Source: Galaxea fascicularis
Lineage: Eukaryota > Cnidaria > Anthozoa > Scleractinia > Euphylliidae
Length of the DNA: 64,000 nucleotides
Assembly (NCBI GenBank): GCA_948470475.1
Contig: OX419341.1
Coordinates: 18,434,406-18,498,405 of the forward strand
Direction: 5' to 3'
Numbering within the stretch: the stretch's first letter is position 1; the number at the start of each line of letters is the position of its first letter. Of this stretch, positions 41,001 through 46,645 are shown piece after piece. The position numbers and the translations under genes were made by a program. The notes under the pieces were generated by a model. It was not told the origin of the DNA and searched no databases. It was given only the letters and a program-made list of their open reading frames with translations.

Positions 41001-44000
41001 GAAAAATGGCGATACCATCAGATATGAATGTGATGTTGGCTACTCCCTGGTTGGACAATCTTACGCTATTTGTGTGAATGGGGCTTGGAATGCAGCAACC
41101 CCGTCTTGCAACTGTACGTATTTCATAAGTTAGCAGAATATACCAGCAACAATTACCTCTGGCTAGTAATTTTCCATAAAATAAGATAAATTAGTTGAAA
41201 TAGTGTTTTTCCTTTCTTAATCTATTCGGAGTATTGAGACAACATCCCTTGGACTGTTTTTGTAACGTAACAACTGACACTGGTCACAGATCGGATGGTT
41301 AGCCAATTGCCAAACCTCCACCCAACCCACAGGTAAATGGCACGACATACCATAGCACGAGGAACCACATTCCCTACACTTTCAATTATTGTATGAGTTC
41401 TACCTCTCGCGCTTCCTTCAAGTTTTATCTGTAGAGGCAATGGTAGTGGCATACATTTGATGCCCAATGACACTATCAACTGAGATGGGTACCAGCATAT
41501 ATCCTATCAGCCATATTATTCAAGACCCTGTCTATTTAAACCAAAGTAAGTTGCACCACCACATTTTTTTTGTTCGCGAAACTTAATTACAGTTGGCAAG
41601 TTTTAAATTATTGGGTGTTTGTCATAAATTGACTCAGCCCTGACAGGACTTCTTACACTGGTGGTAAAGTTTTGAACCGGCAAGTTTAATGGCAATGGGT
41701 TCACAGCTGAAAAGCGCAGGAGAACAGATTCTAGTTGCATTCGATAAGCAGGTTAAAAGTTGCAGTAGCAAAACTCCTTGTTCTTGTCCGTTGAGGCACC
41801 TGCATGCTGCGCTCTAACTGGAAATTAATTTATACATGACAGTGGTAAACTGTGGCACACCTCCACCGGTGACCAATGGTGTTATCACTGGCTCAGACTA
41901 CTCCTACAATTCCACGATAACATATTCTTGCATCGCGGCCAACTACAAGTTATCTGGTCCACTTGAAAGGATTTGTCAGGCCGATGGACAATGGAGTGGA
42001 ACGCAGCCAGTTTGTCTCGGTAATTTCGTTGTTGTTGTTGTTTTTTTATTTACTTGTTTCTTCTTTCGTTTGTTCATTTTGTTGGTTTCTCTTTTATTTG
42101 GTCAGTTATATTGTTTATTGATGAAAATGATGTAATCCATAGTGCCATGGTATTACTCCTATGATACCATGTGATCCGACTGGCAACCATATCCCCTATC
42201 TTAGTGATGGCGTTTTCAGCGTACATGTATTAAATGTTGTTGTGTTGGTTTTCAAGACCTGTTTTATATTGTAAATTCGTAAATTTACTTTGGTGTGTCA
42301 TTATTCACAGAGAACTCCTGTGGTAATCCTGGTACTCCAGAGAATGGAGAGAAGATCGGCCTCGCCTACCAGTACCATGACGTAGTAACATTTACATGCA
42401 ACGAAGGATACAACCTTGTTGGCTCCAGCTCCAGGACATGTCAAACAGACAACAACTGGAGCGGAACTCAACCAACATGTCAGAGTATGTGAACTTTTTG
42501 CTGCTTAGTTAATAAATATAAACGACTTCTGAACTGTTTTCACATTCACTCCCCATATAAGTCCAACGCACGGACATAATGATATTCACGGTACCTCATC
42601 ACAATTGACCTCGCGGTGTCGTTCTTCAAGTGTCACAAAACTGTTACTGTTTAGTTAAAGGTAACCTCCACTGTTACGACAAATTGATGCTAAATTACTG
42701 AAAAGGATTGCTAGATTCCAAAATTTACTTGAAATGGCCGATGGAAATATCGTTTCAGTGTACAAAAAATGGGCATCATTAACTTCTATTTCCATTTTTT
42801 AATTTCCCGGTCGCCGACATTTTGGATATTATGACATAAATTGGTTGCAGCCATTGTTTAACACATAAGATTTCTGCATCGTTGACTTACTGACAATTTC
42901 TACATCCAGTTGACGTCAGGAAATCCAAAATGGCGGTGCCCGAGAATTTAAAAATGGAAATAAGCCTTAATGACAGCCATTTTTATACACTTAAAATATT
43001 TTTTTTTTCCAGCTTTCAAGTAAATGTTGGAATCTAGTAATCACTTCCCACAATTAAGCATTAATTTTAGCTAATTTTGTCGTAAGAGTGGAGATTCCGA
43101 TTAAGGATTAGGGCAAAGGAACGCTTTGTGACGTCTATTAGAAAGTACCATGAATCCCATTATGTCGGTGTATTGGACAACCCTCTAACTATCTGTCTTT
43201 TTTTTCGCCATAGGTTAACATAACTAGGCATTACAAGGGCTAATAATTTGGTTGGTTCTGAACTGGTGCATTCGAAGTTGTAGACGATTGTTTGACTCGA
43301 ACACATGTTCCACGCAGTCTAAGGATCATGTAAAACGGGCTCAACAGGCCTGCACCACTCTCGAGTGCAAATTTCAACCGTTCTTCTTTTATGGTTTGGC
43401 TCTTAGGAGTATATCTTTGAGCGATCGCCCTAGTCGTTCCCTCAAATCGCAGATAGAAGAGAACTTGCTCACACGCGTTCATTGTGAGACAGTTAAGCTG
43501 GCAACAACATTTATACATTTTAACTTATTGCCCGACAAAACTTCTTGATAATTTTTTTTCCAAATCAGTTGTCTCCTAACTGCTAACCAGTGTCCCATTA
43601 ATTTTAAGAAAAACATGCACCCTGGGCCCCTCAGCTTCAAAATTTTAGGGGTTCAGGACCCGCGTTTGCACGTCCCACCAAACTTTTATGTGTATATACG
43701 CACGACTGATGATTTGTACGTAAACGCATTGCCCTTAACAGTTTCCTCTGTATATATCCAATAGTTATTAGTTGTGGCGATCCCGGCACTCCAGCCAATG
43801 GTGAGAGCGTAGGCTCAGAATTTACATACGGCAAGAGCATCACCTATGACTGTAACCCAGGCTACCAGATATCAGGTACAAGGACCCGCACGTGTCAGTT
43901 GGATGGTTCGTGGTCTGGAACAGTCGCGACATGTGTTGGTGAGTTAGGTTGTAATCTCGGTTACTTAAACTTCATTACCTTATAAAAAAAAACAATTTAA

Positions 44001-46533
44001 ACACGTAGTTTAAACACGTAGGAGAGGGGGCCAAACCTTGTCTTTTTGGGCTGTAGAAGGGCTCGTTGCGTGCCGTATCCACATGCTTGGTTTCTGTGCA
44101 TTAAACTCGCAGCACTGACGGAACATGGAAGCAAGTAAAACCGAAACAAGAACATAGTTTCACGGGAACATATGAACCCAAACTTGACCTGCTCCCAACG
44201 TCGGTGGCTTCATAGCTTAGTTGGTAGAGCATCTCACCGGAATCGCAAGGTCACAGGTTCAAACCCCGTTGAAGTCCTGAATTTTTTTTCAGGCTTCTTT
44301 ACGCAATTGTAAAAATTGCGATCACAATTGCGACGATCATTCCTCATTTGATAACATAGTCATCGTAGCCCCAAATATAATCCTTCCGGCGGCTGGCGCG
44401 CCATGTACCAAGTGACCCGTGGCATCACGGGAATAGAAGTGTATTGTTGAGTAGGGAATACAGCGATCCATCGAACCAACGATCCGCCGAACCACTGAGC
44501 TATCAATCAATCACTCCCTTCCTCCTTTCCCCAACACTACAGCTGTATTCTCTCCCCATTACTTCACCCGTATTCCCGTGACGTTACCGGTGACCTGGTA
44601 TATGGTACACCAGCCTTTCCAGCAGTATCCAGTCGAGCAAAGTCCAAACTCATCGAATTAACTGGATTAGTAAATACTCCATAAAGTCTACTTTTCTGAG
44701 CTTAAAAAAATCCCTTTCATTTCCTTAGTTTCGTCATGTGGAGACGACCTCGTTGGCCCATCTGGAAGCTTCAGCTCGCCAAACAACCCGAACAGCTATC
44801 CTGACAACGCTTACTGCCGCTGGAAAATCACGGTGCCCTTGGGAAAGAAGGTCATGGTAACTTTTAATTCTTTCAAGACACAAGCAAGCAATGATGTAGT
44901 TGAGATCTACGATGGAACTTCAAAGAAGCTTATTACCATACTATCTGGCGTTTACAGCAAGGCTATCCCATTCACGTCGGAAAGTAATGCGATAGATGTT
45001 CGTTTTGTTTCCGACGGAAGCATTAACTCTGAAGGCTTTTCTGCCTCTTACCAGCAAGTCAGTAAGTACCATGCAAGGGTCGGTGCGGTGTGAGAGCGCT
45101 TGTCTTCTACCAAGTTGCCCCCAGTTCGATTCCCAGACTTGTCTCCTCAAAAAACAACATTTAATTATTTTTTTTTAGTTGATTTGGAGTTTATTTTCTC
45201 CAAAATTTCTCCAATTAGTAGGGCACCTGTGCTCGGTGAGAAAGATTTGAGACATATGAAATAAAGGTATTAAAGCTTCGTAAGGAAATCTTCGACAAAT
45301 TGCCCATAAATCACTAACAAAAAACTCCCAGTTTGGGGATAAACACATCTCTCAGCCAAATGCCTTCCTAGGAATTGAACTTTTATTCTTTTTAAAGCTT
45401 CCTTGAGTTGAATACCAATTGCACTGCAGATGATTATTAACTAGCATTCTTCATTTTACCTATCTTCTTCAGCATGCGGAGGTATAATCACAGAGCTAGA
45501 CCAAGACGTTATGTCGCCTAATTACCCCAGCAACTACCCGAACAGTGTGACGTGCGTGTGGGTTATCGTTCCCGGTGAGGCGTTCCAGTTGGAGTTCGAG
45601 TCGTTCTACACCGAGTCTGGTTATGATCTAGTGAAGGGCTATTCATCACTTAGCTCTTTCAATACCTGTAAGTATGAGGGTCTACGTGGAGAGGGCGATA
45701 AATTAAAATTAAAAAGTACACAAATCGTGACATCTCTTGACGGTGAAGTTTGAACTGGCTGCTAAGGCGGTTGCATAATGCCATTCACGTAATGGGCATG
45801 TGGGAATACGTGCTCATAATTATTTCGTGAAGTTTGAGTGTCCTTTTTTGTGGGCTCGAACGCCTGAAATCCTCATGAAGTCATTCATATTGCCCAGATG
45901 GTCACGTTTTGCTCTTAAGGCTCTGGAATCAATAACTCAACACAAGAAAAAATGTTAAGCCCGGGCCAAAGGAGGACAGCAATTGCCAAGAGTTCGTCCT
46001 CTGGTGTTTTTACAGGTTTCCGTCTTCGAAATATTAATTAGTGAACAGTGATACGCCGTTCAAATTGCATTAGGTCCTGGAACCCCTTTGACCTCATGGC
46101 CCGGATTTGTTCGTAGTCAGGTTTCTCAATTACCACAGTTGCGTAGTAGCACTAGGCAGTATAACGTTTTATGAAACGACATGATACTTTTAATCGCCGA
46201 AAAATGTGTCGGATAAAACTTCATCCATGGTTAAACTAGATTTGGAATCTGATAAGTTATAATTTTTTAACTGATGATTGAAAACAAGTTGTCAGTACCA
46301 GCCATGGTGACCAGAAAAACTCAATAGCGTTCCATATAAAAAAGTCAACATAATGATTTGTTTTCCTTATAGTTACGGATCTCATCTTTGACTATGACGG
46401 CGAAAGGGTCGGTCTTCAACCAATACAAGCTCCTGGTGGTGTAATGTACCTGCAATTTTCAACCAATTATGTCAACACAAAACCTGGATTCAAGGCAACC
46501 GTCAAGAAATACCAAATAATCGTGGGAAAATAG
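7019..46533 (+). CDS. SVEP1-like: SVEP1-like secreted mosaic protein (35 coding exons)
   Basis: Spliced gene assembled by eye; summed exon length is 7,215 bases, giving 2,404 residues plus a TAG stop. Nearly all introns are phase 1; those after exons 10, 15, 16 and 19 are phase 0, and all joins keep frame. Modules by residue: signal peptide 1-20, VWA 45-225, EGF-like 228-278, cysteine-rich 279-331, sushi 332-513, HYR 514-683, sushi 684-756, spacer 757-920, ephrin-receptor-like 921-1083, six EGF 1084-1311, pentraxin 1312-1523, WxxW 1524-1606, EGF 1607-1644, sushi 1645-1700, three cbEGF 1701-1825, six sushi 1826-2175, two CUB 2176-2404. The front part matches the known order of SVEP1, a large extracellular adhesion protein. 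I see no transmembrane segment or GPI signal, so it should be secreted. A role in adhesion or matrix is inference. Symmetric exons could have been missed or be alternatively used. Confidence 0.88.
8139..8291 (+). CDS. Exon 2: EGF-like cysteine-rich module
   Basis: 51 codons, phase 1 at both ends, acceptor ATCTACAG and donor GTAAGT. Cysteines cluster as C-x2-C-x5-C-x-C then CxCNPGYTG, the usual second half of an EGF fold. It connects the VWA domain to the next cysteine-rich module. Confidence 0.85.
8827..9060. repeat. AACT/GACT microsatellite-derived stretch
   Basis: A clean (AACT)n block at 8831-8859 is followed by degenerate ACTGACTAACTG motifs up to exon 3's acceptor region. Confidence 0.75.
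9109..9267 (+). CDS. Exon 3: cysteine-rich module
   Basis: 53 codons, phase 1-1. Starts CMRGTYK and has the [10 protein letters not shown] motif typical of ephrin-receptor/TNFR-like repeats, then an EGF-like CTCNTGYEG. Acceptor ATTTTAG; the donor GTGCTT is weak. Confidence 0.82.
9659..9876 (+). pseudogene. LINE reverse-transcriptase C-terminal remnant
   Basis: Two frames read [20 protein letters not shown] then [20 protein letters not shown] and [19 protein letters not shown]. The Y-x-N-x-L-x-x-G-L, VQN-x-AARL and LHWLPV motifs are the familiar end of the RT domain of non-LTR retrotransposons. A frameshift near 9745 and a stop at 9874 show decay. It lies in intron 3. Confidence 0.75.
11616..11792 (+). 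CDS. Exon 4: sushi (CCP) domain 1
   Basis: 59 codons, phase 1-1. Sushi pattern with [19 protein letters not shown] and a closing Cys. It carries six cysteines rather than four, as do the sushi modules of exons 5, 6 and 9. Confidence 0.9.
12245..12385. repeat. GGTT/GGTC/GGTG-rich microsatellite
   Basis: Degenerate tetranucleotide repeat (TTGG, GGTC, GGTG) in intron 4. Open frames here on both strands are artefacts of the repeat. Confidence 0.85.
12591..12770 (+). CDS. Exon 5: sushi domain 2
   Basis: 60 codons, phase 1-1. Six-cysteine sushi module with [10 protein letters not shown] and [10 protein letters not shown]. Acceptor TTTGTTGCAG, donor GTACTT. Confidence 0.9.
13993..14730. mobile_element. 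738-bp hAT-like element with 6-bp target duplication
   Basis: Terminal inverted repeats CAGGGCTCGAACTT (13993) and AAGTTCGAGCCCTG (ending 14730) are exact. CACTGT stands directly outside both ends (13987-13992 and 14731-14736). Inside, TAGCCAAATGGCTAGT-type motifs recur in both orientations. No transposase frame. It lies in intron 5. Confidence 0.85.
15733..15921 (+). CDS. Exon 6: sushi domain 3
   Basis: 63 codons, phase 1-1. Six-cysteine sushi module with [10 protein letters not shown] and [11 protein letters not shown]. The acceptor AG at 15731-15732 was chosen over the AG at 15739-15740 because only it keeps phase 1. Confidence 0.87.
16440..16600. repeat. ATCC/ATTC microsatellite
   Basis: Degenerate CATTCATCCATCC repeat grading into ACTCACTC, about 100 bases upstream of exon 7. 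Confidence 0.8.
16707..16973 (+). CDS. Exon 7: HYR domain 1
   Basis: 89 codons, phase 1-1. HYR (hyalin repeat, Ig-like fold) hallmarks: [24 protein letters not shown] and a closing [19 protein letters not shown]. Donor GTGAGT. Tandem HYR modules after sushi 3 are a key SVEP1-type feature. Confidence 0.93.
17749..17991 (+). CDS. Exon 8: HYR domain 2
   Basis: 81 codons, phase 1-1. Second [29 protein letters not shown], then [17 protein letters not shown]. Donor GTGAGT. Confidence 0.93.
18201..19311. mobile_element. 1.1-kb inverted-repeat element with a basic ORF
   Basis: The terminal repeat starting CAGACGACGATCGAATAG and reading on to ATCCCATGATGCA is matched in inverse up to 19311 with one mismatch in about 31 bases. 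AGTAGT flanks both ends, but the site is an AGT microsatellite, so the duplication is only suggestive. Inside, an ATG at 18836 opens about 70 residues rich in Lys/Arg ([13 protein letters not shown]). I do not recognise the protein. Intron 8. Confidence 0.7.
19312..19365. repeat. (AGT)n(AAG)n microsatellite
   Basis: Nine or so AGT triplets followed directly by about eight AAG triplets. Confidence 0.9.
19638..19856 (+). CDS. Exon 9: divergent sushi domain 4
   Basis: 73 codons, phase 1-1. Six cysteines; opens [14 protein letters not shown] and closes with WPDC. The stretch between the Trp and the final Cys is long for a sushi module. Its place right after the HYR pair fits sushi 4 of the SVEP1 plan. 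Confidence 0.83.
19975..20215 (+). mobile_element. tRNA-headed SINE, copy 1
   Basis: A degenerate tRNA-like head (GTGGTCGAAGGGTAAG as A box, GGGATTAAGTCC as B box) is followed by a body with CCTGCCAGTTGGGTTTCTTA then ACTCTGTTAGGTTCTCTTG. The body is shared with the copy at 34,513. Intron 9. Confidence 0.65.
20216..21788. other. Intron 9 remainder, nothing assigned
   Basis: About 1.6 kb with no exon, inverted repeat or RNA gene that I can support. Confidence 0.4.
21789..22018 (+). CDS. Exon 10: spacer with furin-type site
   Basis: 76 codons after the split codon, entering phase 1 and leaving phase 0. Residues 757-833 match no repeat module I recognise. Cysteines are at [14 protein letters not shown] and IRCG. 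Near the end is KRRRR (residues 826-830) followed by AAQ, which fits the furin consensus. Cleavage here is inferred, not shown. Confidence 0.85.
22118..22379 (+). CDS. Exon 11: spacer, second half
   Basis: Phase 0 in, phase 1 out. Residues 834-920 start [20 protein letters not shown], an alternating hydrophobic strand then a helix-like stretch, so exons 10 and 11 look like one folded domain cut near the basic site. I do not recognise the fold; an SEA-like two-chain arrangement is possible but unproven. Confidence 0.83.
22380..23903. other. Intron 11, nothing assigned
   Basis: About 1.5 kb without supported coding, RNA or mobile features; short AT-rich runs only. Confidence 0.4.
23904..24068 (+). 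CDS. Exon 12: ephrin-receptor-like repeat 1
   Basis: 55 codons, phase 1-1. [30 protein letters not shown] and a closing SQCL are typical of the Ephrin_rec_like (GCC2/GCC3) repeat. Confidence 0.92.
24446..24607 (+). CDS. Exon 13: ephrin-receptor-like repeat 2
   Basis: 54 codons, phase 1-1. [37 protein letters not shown]. Donor GTAAGT. Confidence 0.92.
24907..25068 (+). CDS. Exon 14: ephrin-receptor-like repeat 3
   Basis: 54 codons, phase 1-1. [37 protein letters not shown]. Donor GTAAGT. Confidence 0.92.
25350..25519 (+). CDS. Exon 15: EGF 1 and first half of EGF 2
   Basis: Phase 1 in, phase 0 out. The first EGF is complete ([10 protein letters not shown] through GFTGATCEV). The second starts with the calcium-binding pattern DEDEC and is interrupted after CVDK by the intron. 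Confidence 0.92.
25622..25801 (+). CDS. Exon 16: second half of EGF 2 and EGF 3
   Basis: 60 codons, phase 0-0. It completes EGF 2 ([17 protein letters not shown]) and adds EGF 3 (SCTSGKC through GYEGTFCEK). Confidence 0.92.
26195..26487. repeat. Compound tetranucleotide microsatellite before exon 17
   Basis: (GACT)n, (GGTC/GGTT)n, (GATC)n, (GAAT)n and (GATT)n blocks follow each other and end about ten bases before the exon 17 acceptor. Confidence 0.9.
26497..26830 (+). CDS. Exon 17: EGF 4, 5 and 6
   Basis: Phase 0 in, phase 1 out. Three complete EGF modules; the last has the calcium-binding pattern DINEC. Together with exons 15-16 this makes six EGF modules before the pentraxin, the same number as in vertebrate SVEP1. 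The acceptor is reached straight out of a long GATT/TTGA microsatellite. Confidence 0.94.
27018..28036. mobile_element. ~1-kb inverted-repeat element hosting a nested MITE
   Basis: The left end AAGACCCGATTCAGACGCCG and the right end, read in inverse as TAGGCCCTATTCAGACTCCG, are imperfect inverted repeats, with GCCGAA just inside both. Internal copies of GTCTGAATCAAC-type motifs are present. Target duplication not resolved. Intron 17. Confidence 0.55.
27391..27627. mobile_element. 237-bp Harbinger-type MITE with CTG target duplication
   Basis: Terminal inverted repeats GGCCCGGTTGTTCGAAAGCC and the exact inverse at 27608-27627; arms continue as GATTAAC. CTG flanks both ends (27388-27390, 27628-27630), a target type used by some PIF/Harbinger elements. 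It sits inside the larger 27.0-28.0 kb element. Confidence 0.75.
28253..28420 (+). CDS. Exon 18: pentraxin domain, part 1
   Basis: 56 codons, phase 1-1. Opens [11 protein letters not shown] and includes [13 protein letters not shown], the first strands of a pentraxin/LamG fold. The reading frame stays open past the donor GTAATA into the intron, so a longer exon was considered and rejected. Confidence 0.88.
28421..29637. other. Intron 18, nothing assigned
   Basis: No supported feature. Open frames at 28,626-28,925 and 29,167-29,493 have no splice context or domain. Confidence 0.4.
29638..29675. repeat. (ATG)n microsatellite
   Basis: About ten ATG/GAT triplets shortly before exon 19. Confidence 0.9.
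29706..29920 (+). CDS. Exon 19: pentraxin domain, part 2
   Basis: Phase 1 in, phase 0 out. Carries the pentraxin-signature region HHLVFTWQS, but Val stands where the family's Cys (H-x-C-x-S/T-W) is normal. Donor GTAAGT. Confidence 0.9.
29963..31421. mobile_element. hAT-like element with 6-bp target duplication, interrupted
   Basis: The left end CAGGGGCACCCAACGA and right end TCGTTGGGTACCCCTG are inverted repeats with one mismatch. TAAACA flanks both sides (29957-29962, 31422-31427). Without the nested element it would be about 540 bases, close to the 563-bp relative at 49,138. Intron 19. Confidence 0.85.
30271..31177. mobile_element. Mutator-like (MULE-type) element with 9-bp target duplication
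   Basis: Arms of about 105-110 bases: left TAGTCTGAAATGTCAGCCG ... GAATTCCGAGCGTTATAATG ... GGTGACGTCACG, and the inverse ending at 31177. ACGACCCGG stands directly outside both ends (30262-30270, 31178-31186). Long arms and a 9-bp duplication fit Mutator-like elements. No transposase frame is evident. It interrupts the hAT-like element. Confidence 0.85.
31428..33694. other. AT-rich intron 19 remainder with ATT microsatellites
   Basis: Several (ATT)n blocks (about 31,695, 31,955-32,000 and 32,040-32,066); otherwise no supported feature. Confidence 0.5.
33695..33947 (+). CDS. Exon 20: pentraxin domain, part 3
   Basis: Phase 0 in, phase 1 out. [14 protein letters not shown] is the pentraxin calcium-binding segment and [16 protein letters not shown] its usual follow-on. 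Exons 18-20 contain no cysteine at all, so the domain lacks the family disulfide. Confidence 0.92.
34140..34500 (+). mobile_element. Possible non-autonomous element with gene-start fragment
   Basis: GTGATCTATTA- and AGACGCAC-type motifs occur at both ends (near 34,130-34,155 and 34,450-34,475) in the same orientation. Between them an ATG at 34200 reads [19 protein letters not shown] then stops; a second frame continues [20 protein letters not shown]. It may be a broken transposon protein start, family unsure. Intron 20. Confidence 0.3.
34513..34804 (+). mobile_element. tRNA-headed SINE, copy 2, abutting exon 21
   Basis: A box TGGCCGAGTGG (34518-34528) and B box GGTTAAATCCC (34561-34571) form a Leu/Ser-tRNA-like head. 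The body CCGCCAGTTGGGATTCTTAA then CTCT is shared with copy 1. The TTTG-rich tail runs to ten bases before the exon 21 acceptor. Confidence 0.75.
34814..35062 (+). CDS. Exon 21: WxxW (mucin-2/CILP-type) domain
   Basis: 83 codons, phase 1-1. Starts CWTNWINND, the W-x-x-W signature, then [10 protein letters not shown], a mid-domain Cys pair, CLNSDQ and a closing VRYVCSC. This matches the WxxW repeat known from gel-forming mucins and CILP. Human SVEP1 has no such module. Confidence 0.85.
35326..35439 (+). CDS. Exon 22: EGF 7
   Basis: 38 codons, phase 1-1. [14 protein letters not shown] then [13 protein letters not shown]. Acceptor TTTTGCAG. Confidence 0.92.
35850..36017 (+). CDS. Exon 23: sushi domain 5
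   Basis: 56 codons, phase 1-1. Four-cysteine sushi module: [37 protein letters not shown]. Confidence 0.92.
36062..36242. mobile_element. 181-bp hAT Tip100-type MITE with 6-bp target duplication
   Basis: Ends CAGGCGCGGATCCAGG and CCTGGATCCGCCCCTG are inverted repeats with one mismatch; TGTTAC flanks both (36056-36061, 36243-36248). The GGCGGATCCAGG-type end is typical of Tip100-like hAT elements. Intron 23. Confidence 0.85.
36941..37063 (+). CDS. Exon 24: calcium-binding EGF 8
   Basis: 41 codons, phase 1-1. [19 protein letters not shown] then [12 protein letters not shown]: a classic cbEGF with the hydroxylation-type Asn and aromatic residue in place. Confidence 0.93.
37064..37620. other. 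Intron 24, nothing assigned
   Basis: No supported feature. Confidence 0.4.
37621..37743 (+). CDS. Exon 25: calcium-binding EGF 9
   Basis: 41 codons, phase 1-1. [19 protein letters not shown] then [14 protein letters not shown]. Same length as exon 24. Confidence 0.93.
38069..38197 (+). CDS. Exon 26: EGF 10
   Basis: 43 codons, phase 1-1. [21 protein letters not shown] then [13 protein letters not shown]. The donor GTCAGC is the weakest in the gene. Confidence 0.88.
38198..38846. other. Intron 26, nothing assigned
   Basis: No supported feature. Confidence 0.4.
38847..39026 (+). CDS. Exon 27: sushi domain 6
   Basis: 60 codons, phase 1-1. [39 protein letters not shown]. Confidence 0.92.
39027..39589. 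other. Intron 27, nothing assigned
   Basis: An antisense open frame covers most of it and overlaps exon 28; no domain or splice context supports it. Confidence 0.4.
39590..39763 (+). CDS. Exon 28: sushi domain 7
   Basis: 58 codons, phase 1-1. [38 protein letters not shown]. Donor GTACGC. Confidence 0.92.
39764..40942. other. Intron 28, nothing assigned
   Basis: A short TTTG repeat near 40,757-40,790 is the only structure seen. Confidence 0.4.
40943..41113 (+). CDS. Exon 29: sushi domain 8
   Basis: 57 codons, phase 1-1. [37 protein letters not shown]. Acceptor TTTTTTGCGCAG. Confidence 0.92.
41114..41842. other. Intron 29, nothing assigned
   Basis: No supported feature. Confidence 0.4.
41843..42019 (+). 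CDS. Exon 30: sushi domain 9
   Basis: 59 codons, phase 1-1. [38 protein letters not shown]. The acceptor (ACATGACAG) has a poor pyrimidine tract, but frame and module edges fix it. Confidence 0.9.
42311..42484 (+). CDS. Exon 31: sushi domain 10
   Basis: 58 codons, phase 1-1. [38 protein letters not shown]. Confidence 0.93.
42659..43100. mobile_element. ~440-bp Kolobok-like MITE with TTAA target
   Basis: The left end AGGTAACCTCCACTGTTACG then ACAAATT and the right end in inverse, TCGGAATCTCCACTCTTACG then ACAAAATT, are long imperfect inverted repeats that continue about 80 bases (CTAGATTCCAA, TTTACTTGAAA). TTAA flanks both sides (42655-42658, 43101-43104), the Kolobok/piggyBac-type target. 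Intron 31. Confidence 0.65.
43765..43938 (+). CDS. Exon 32: sushi domain 11
   Basis: 58 codons, phase 1-1. [38 protein letters not shown]. Same length and register as exon 31, suggesting exon duplication. Donor GTGAGT. Confidence 0.93.
44206..44345 (+). mobile_element. tRNA-derived SINE with hairpin tail
   Basis: A box TAGCTTAGTTGG (44213-44224) and B box GGTTCAAACCC (44256-44266). The seven-base acceptor stem pairs (GGCTTCA with TGAAGTC), but the anticodon stem does not fold, so it is not a working tRNA. The tail has short hairpins (CCTGAA..TTCAGG and CGCAATT..AATTGCG). Intron 32. Confidence 0.7.
44410..44594. repeat. Imperfect inverted repeat, ~55-bp arms
   Basis: GTGACCCGTGGCATCACGGG on the left pairs with CCCGTGACGTTACCGGTGAC on the right with mismatches; loop about 75 bases. 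Too short to class. Confidence 0.55.
44729..45061 (+). CDS. Exon 33: CUB domain 1
   Basis: 111 codons, phase 1-1: a whole CUB domain in one exon. [32 protein letters not shown] and DVRFVSDGS are CUB landmarks. Only two cysteines are present, so the second family disulfide is missing. Confidence 0.92.
45473..45667 (+). CDS. Exon 34: CUB domain 2, first part
   Basis: 65 codons, phase 1-1. [28 protein letters not shown] and [13 protein letters not shown]. It lacks the usual DxLxIYDG strand; YDLVKGYSS stands there. Confidence 0.9.
46373..46533 (+). CDS. Exon 35: CUB domain 2, end and stop
   Basis: Terminal exon, 53 codons including [14 protein letters not shown] then [10 protein letters not shown] and [10 protein letters not shown] close the CUB fold; the protein ends IIVGK with no membrane anchor. 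Confidence 0.9.
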
Positions 46534-46639
46534 TTTTGATCCCCAATAGACAGAGAAACTATATTGTTTCTTCTTGAAGGTTAAATGTAAGGCAGAACTA
46601 ATGTATTGAAGTACGGTGGATTCACGTAACGGATATATG

Positions 46640-46645
46640 AATAAA
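46640..46645 (+). terminator. Candidate poly(A) signal of the large gene
   Basis: AATAAA lies 107 bases after the TAG stop, a normal distance for a short 3' UTR. No cleavage site can be proven from sequence. Confidence 0.55.

Noticed and set aside
44206..44280. tRNA gene
   Set aside because: A and B boxes and acceptor stem are present, but the anticodon stem does not pair; the tail matches a SINE layout.
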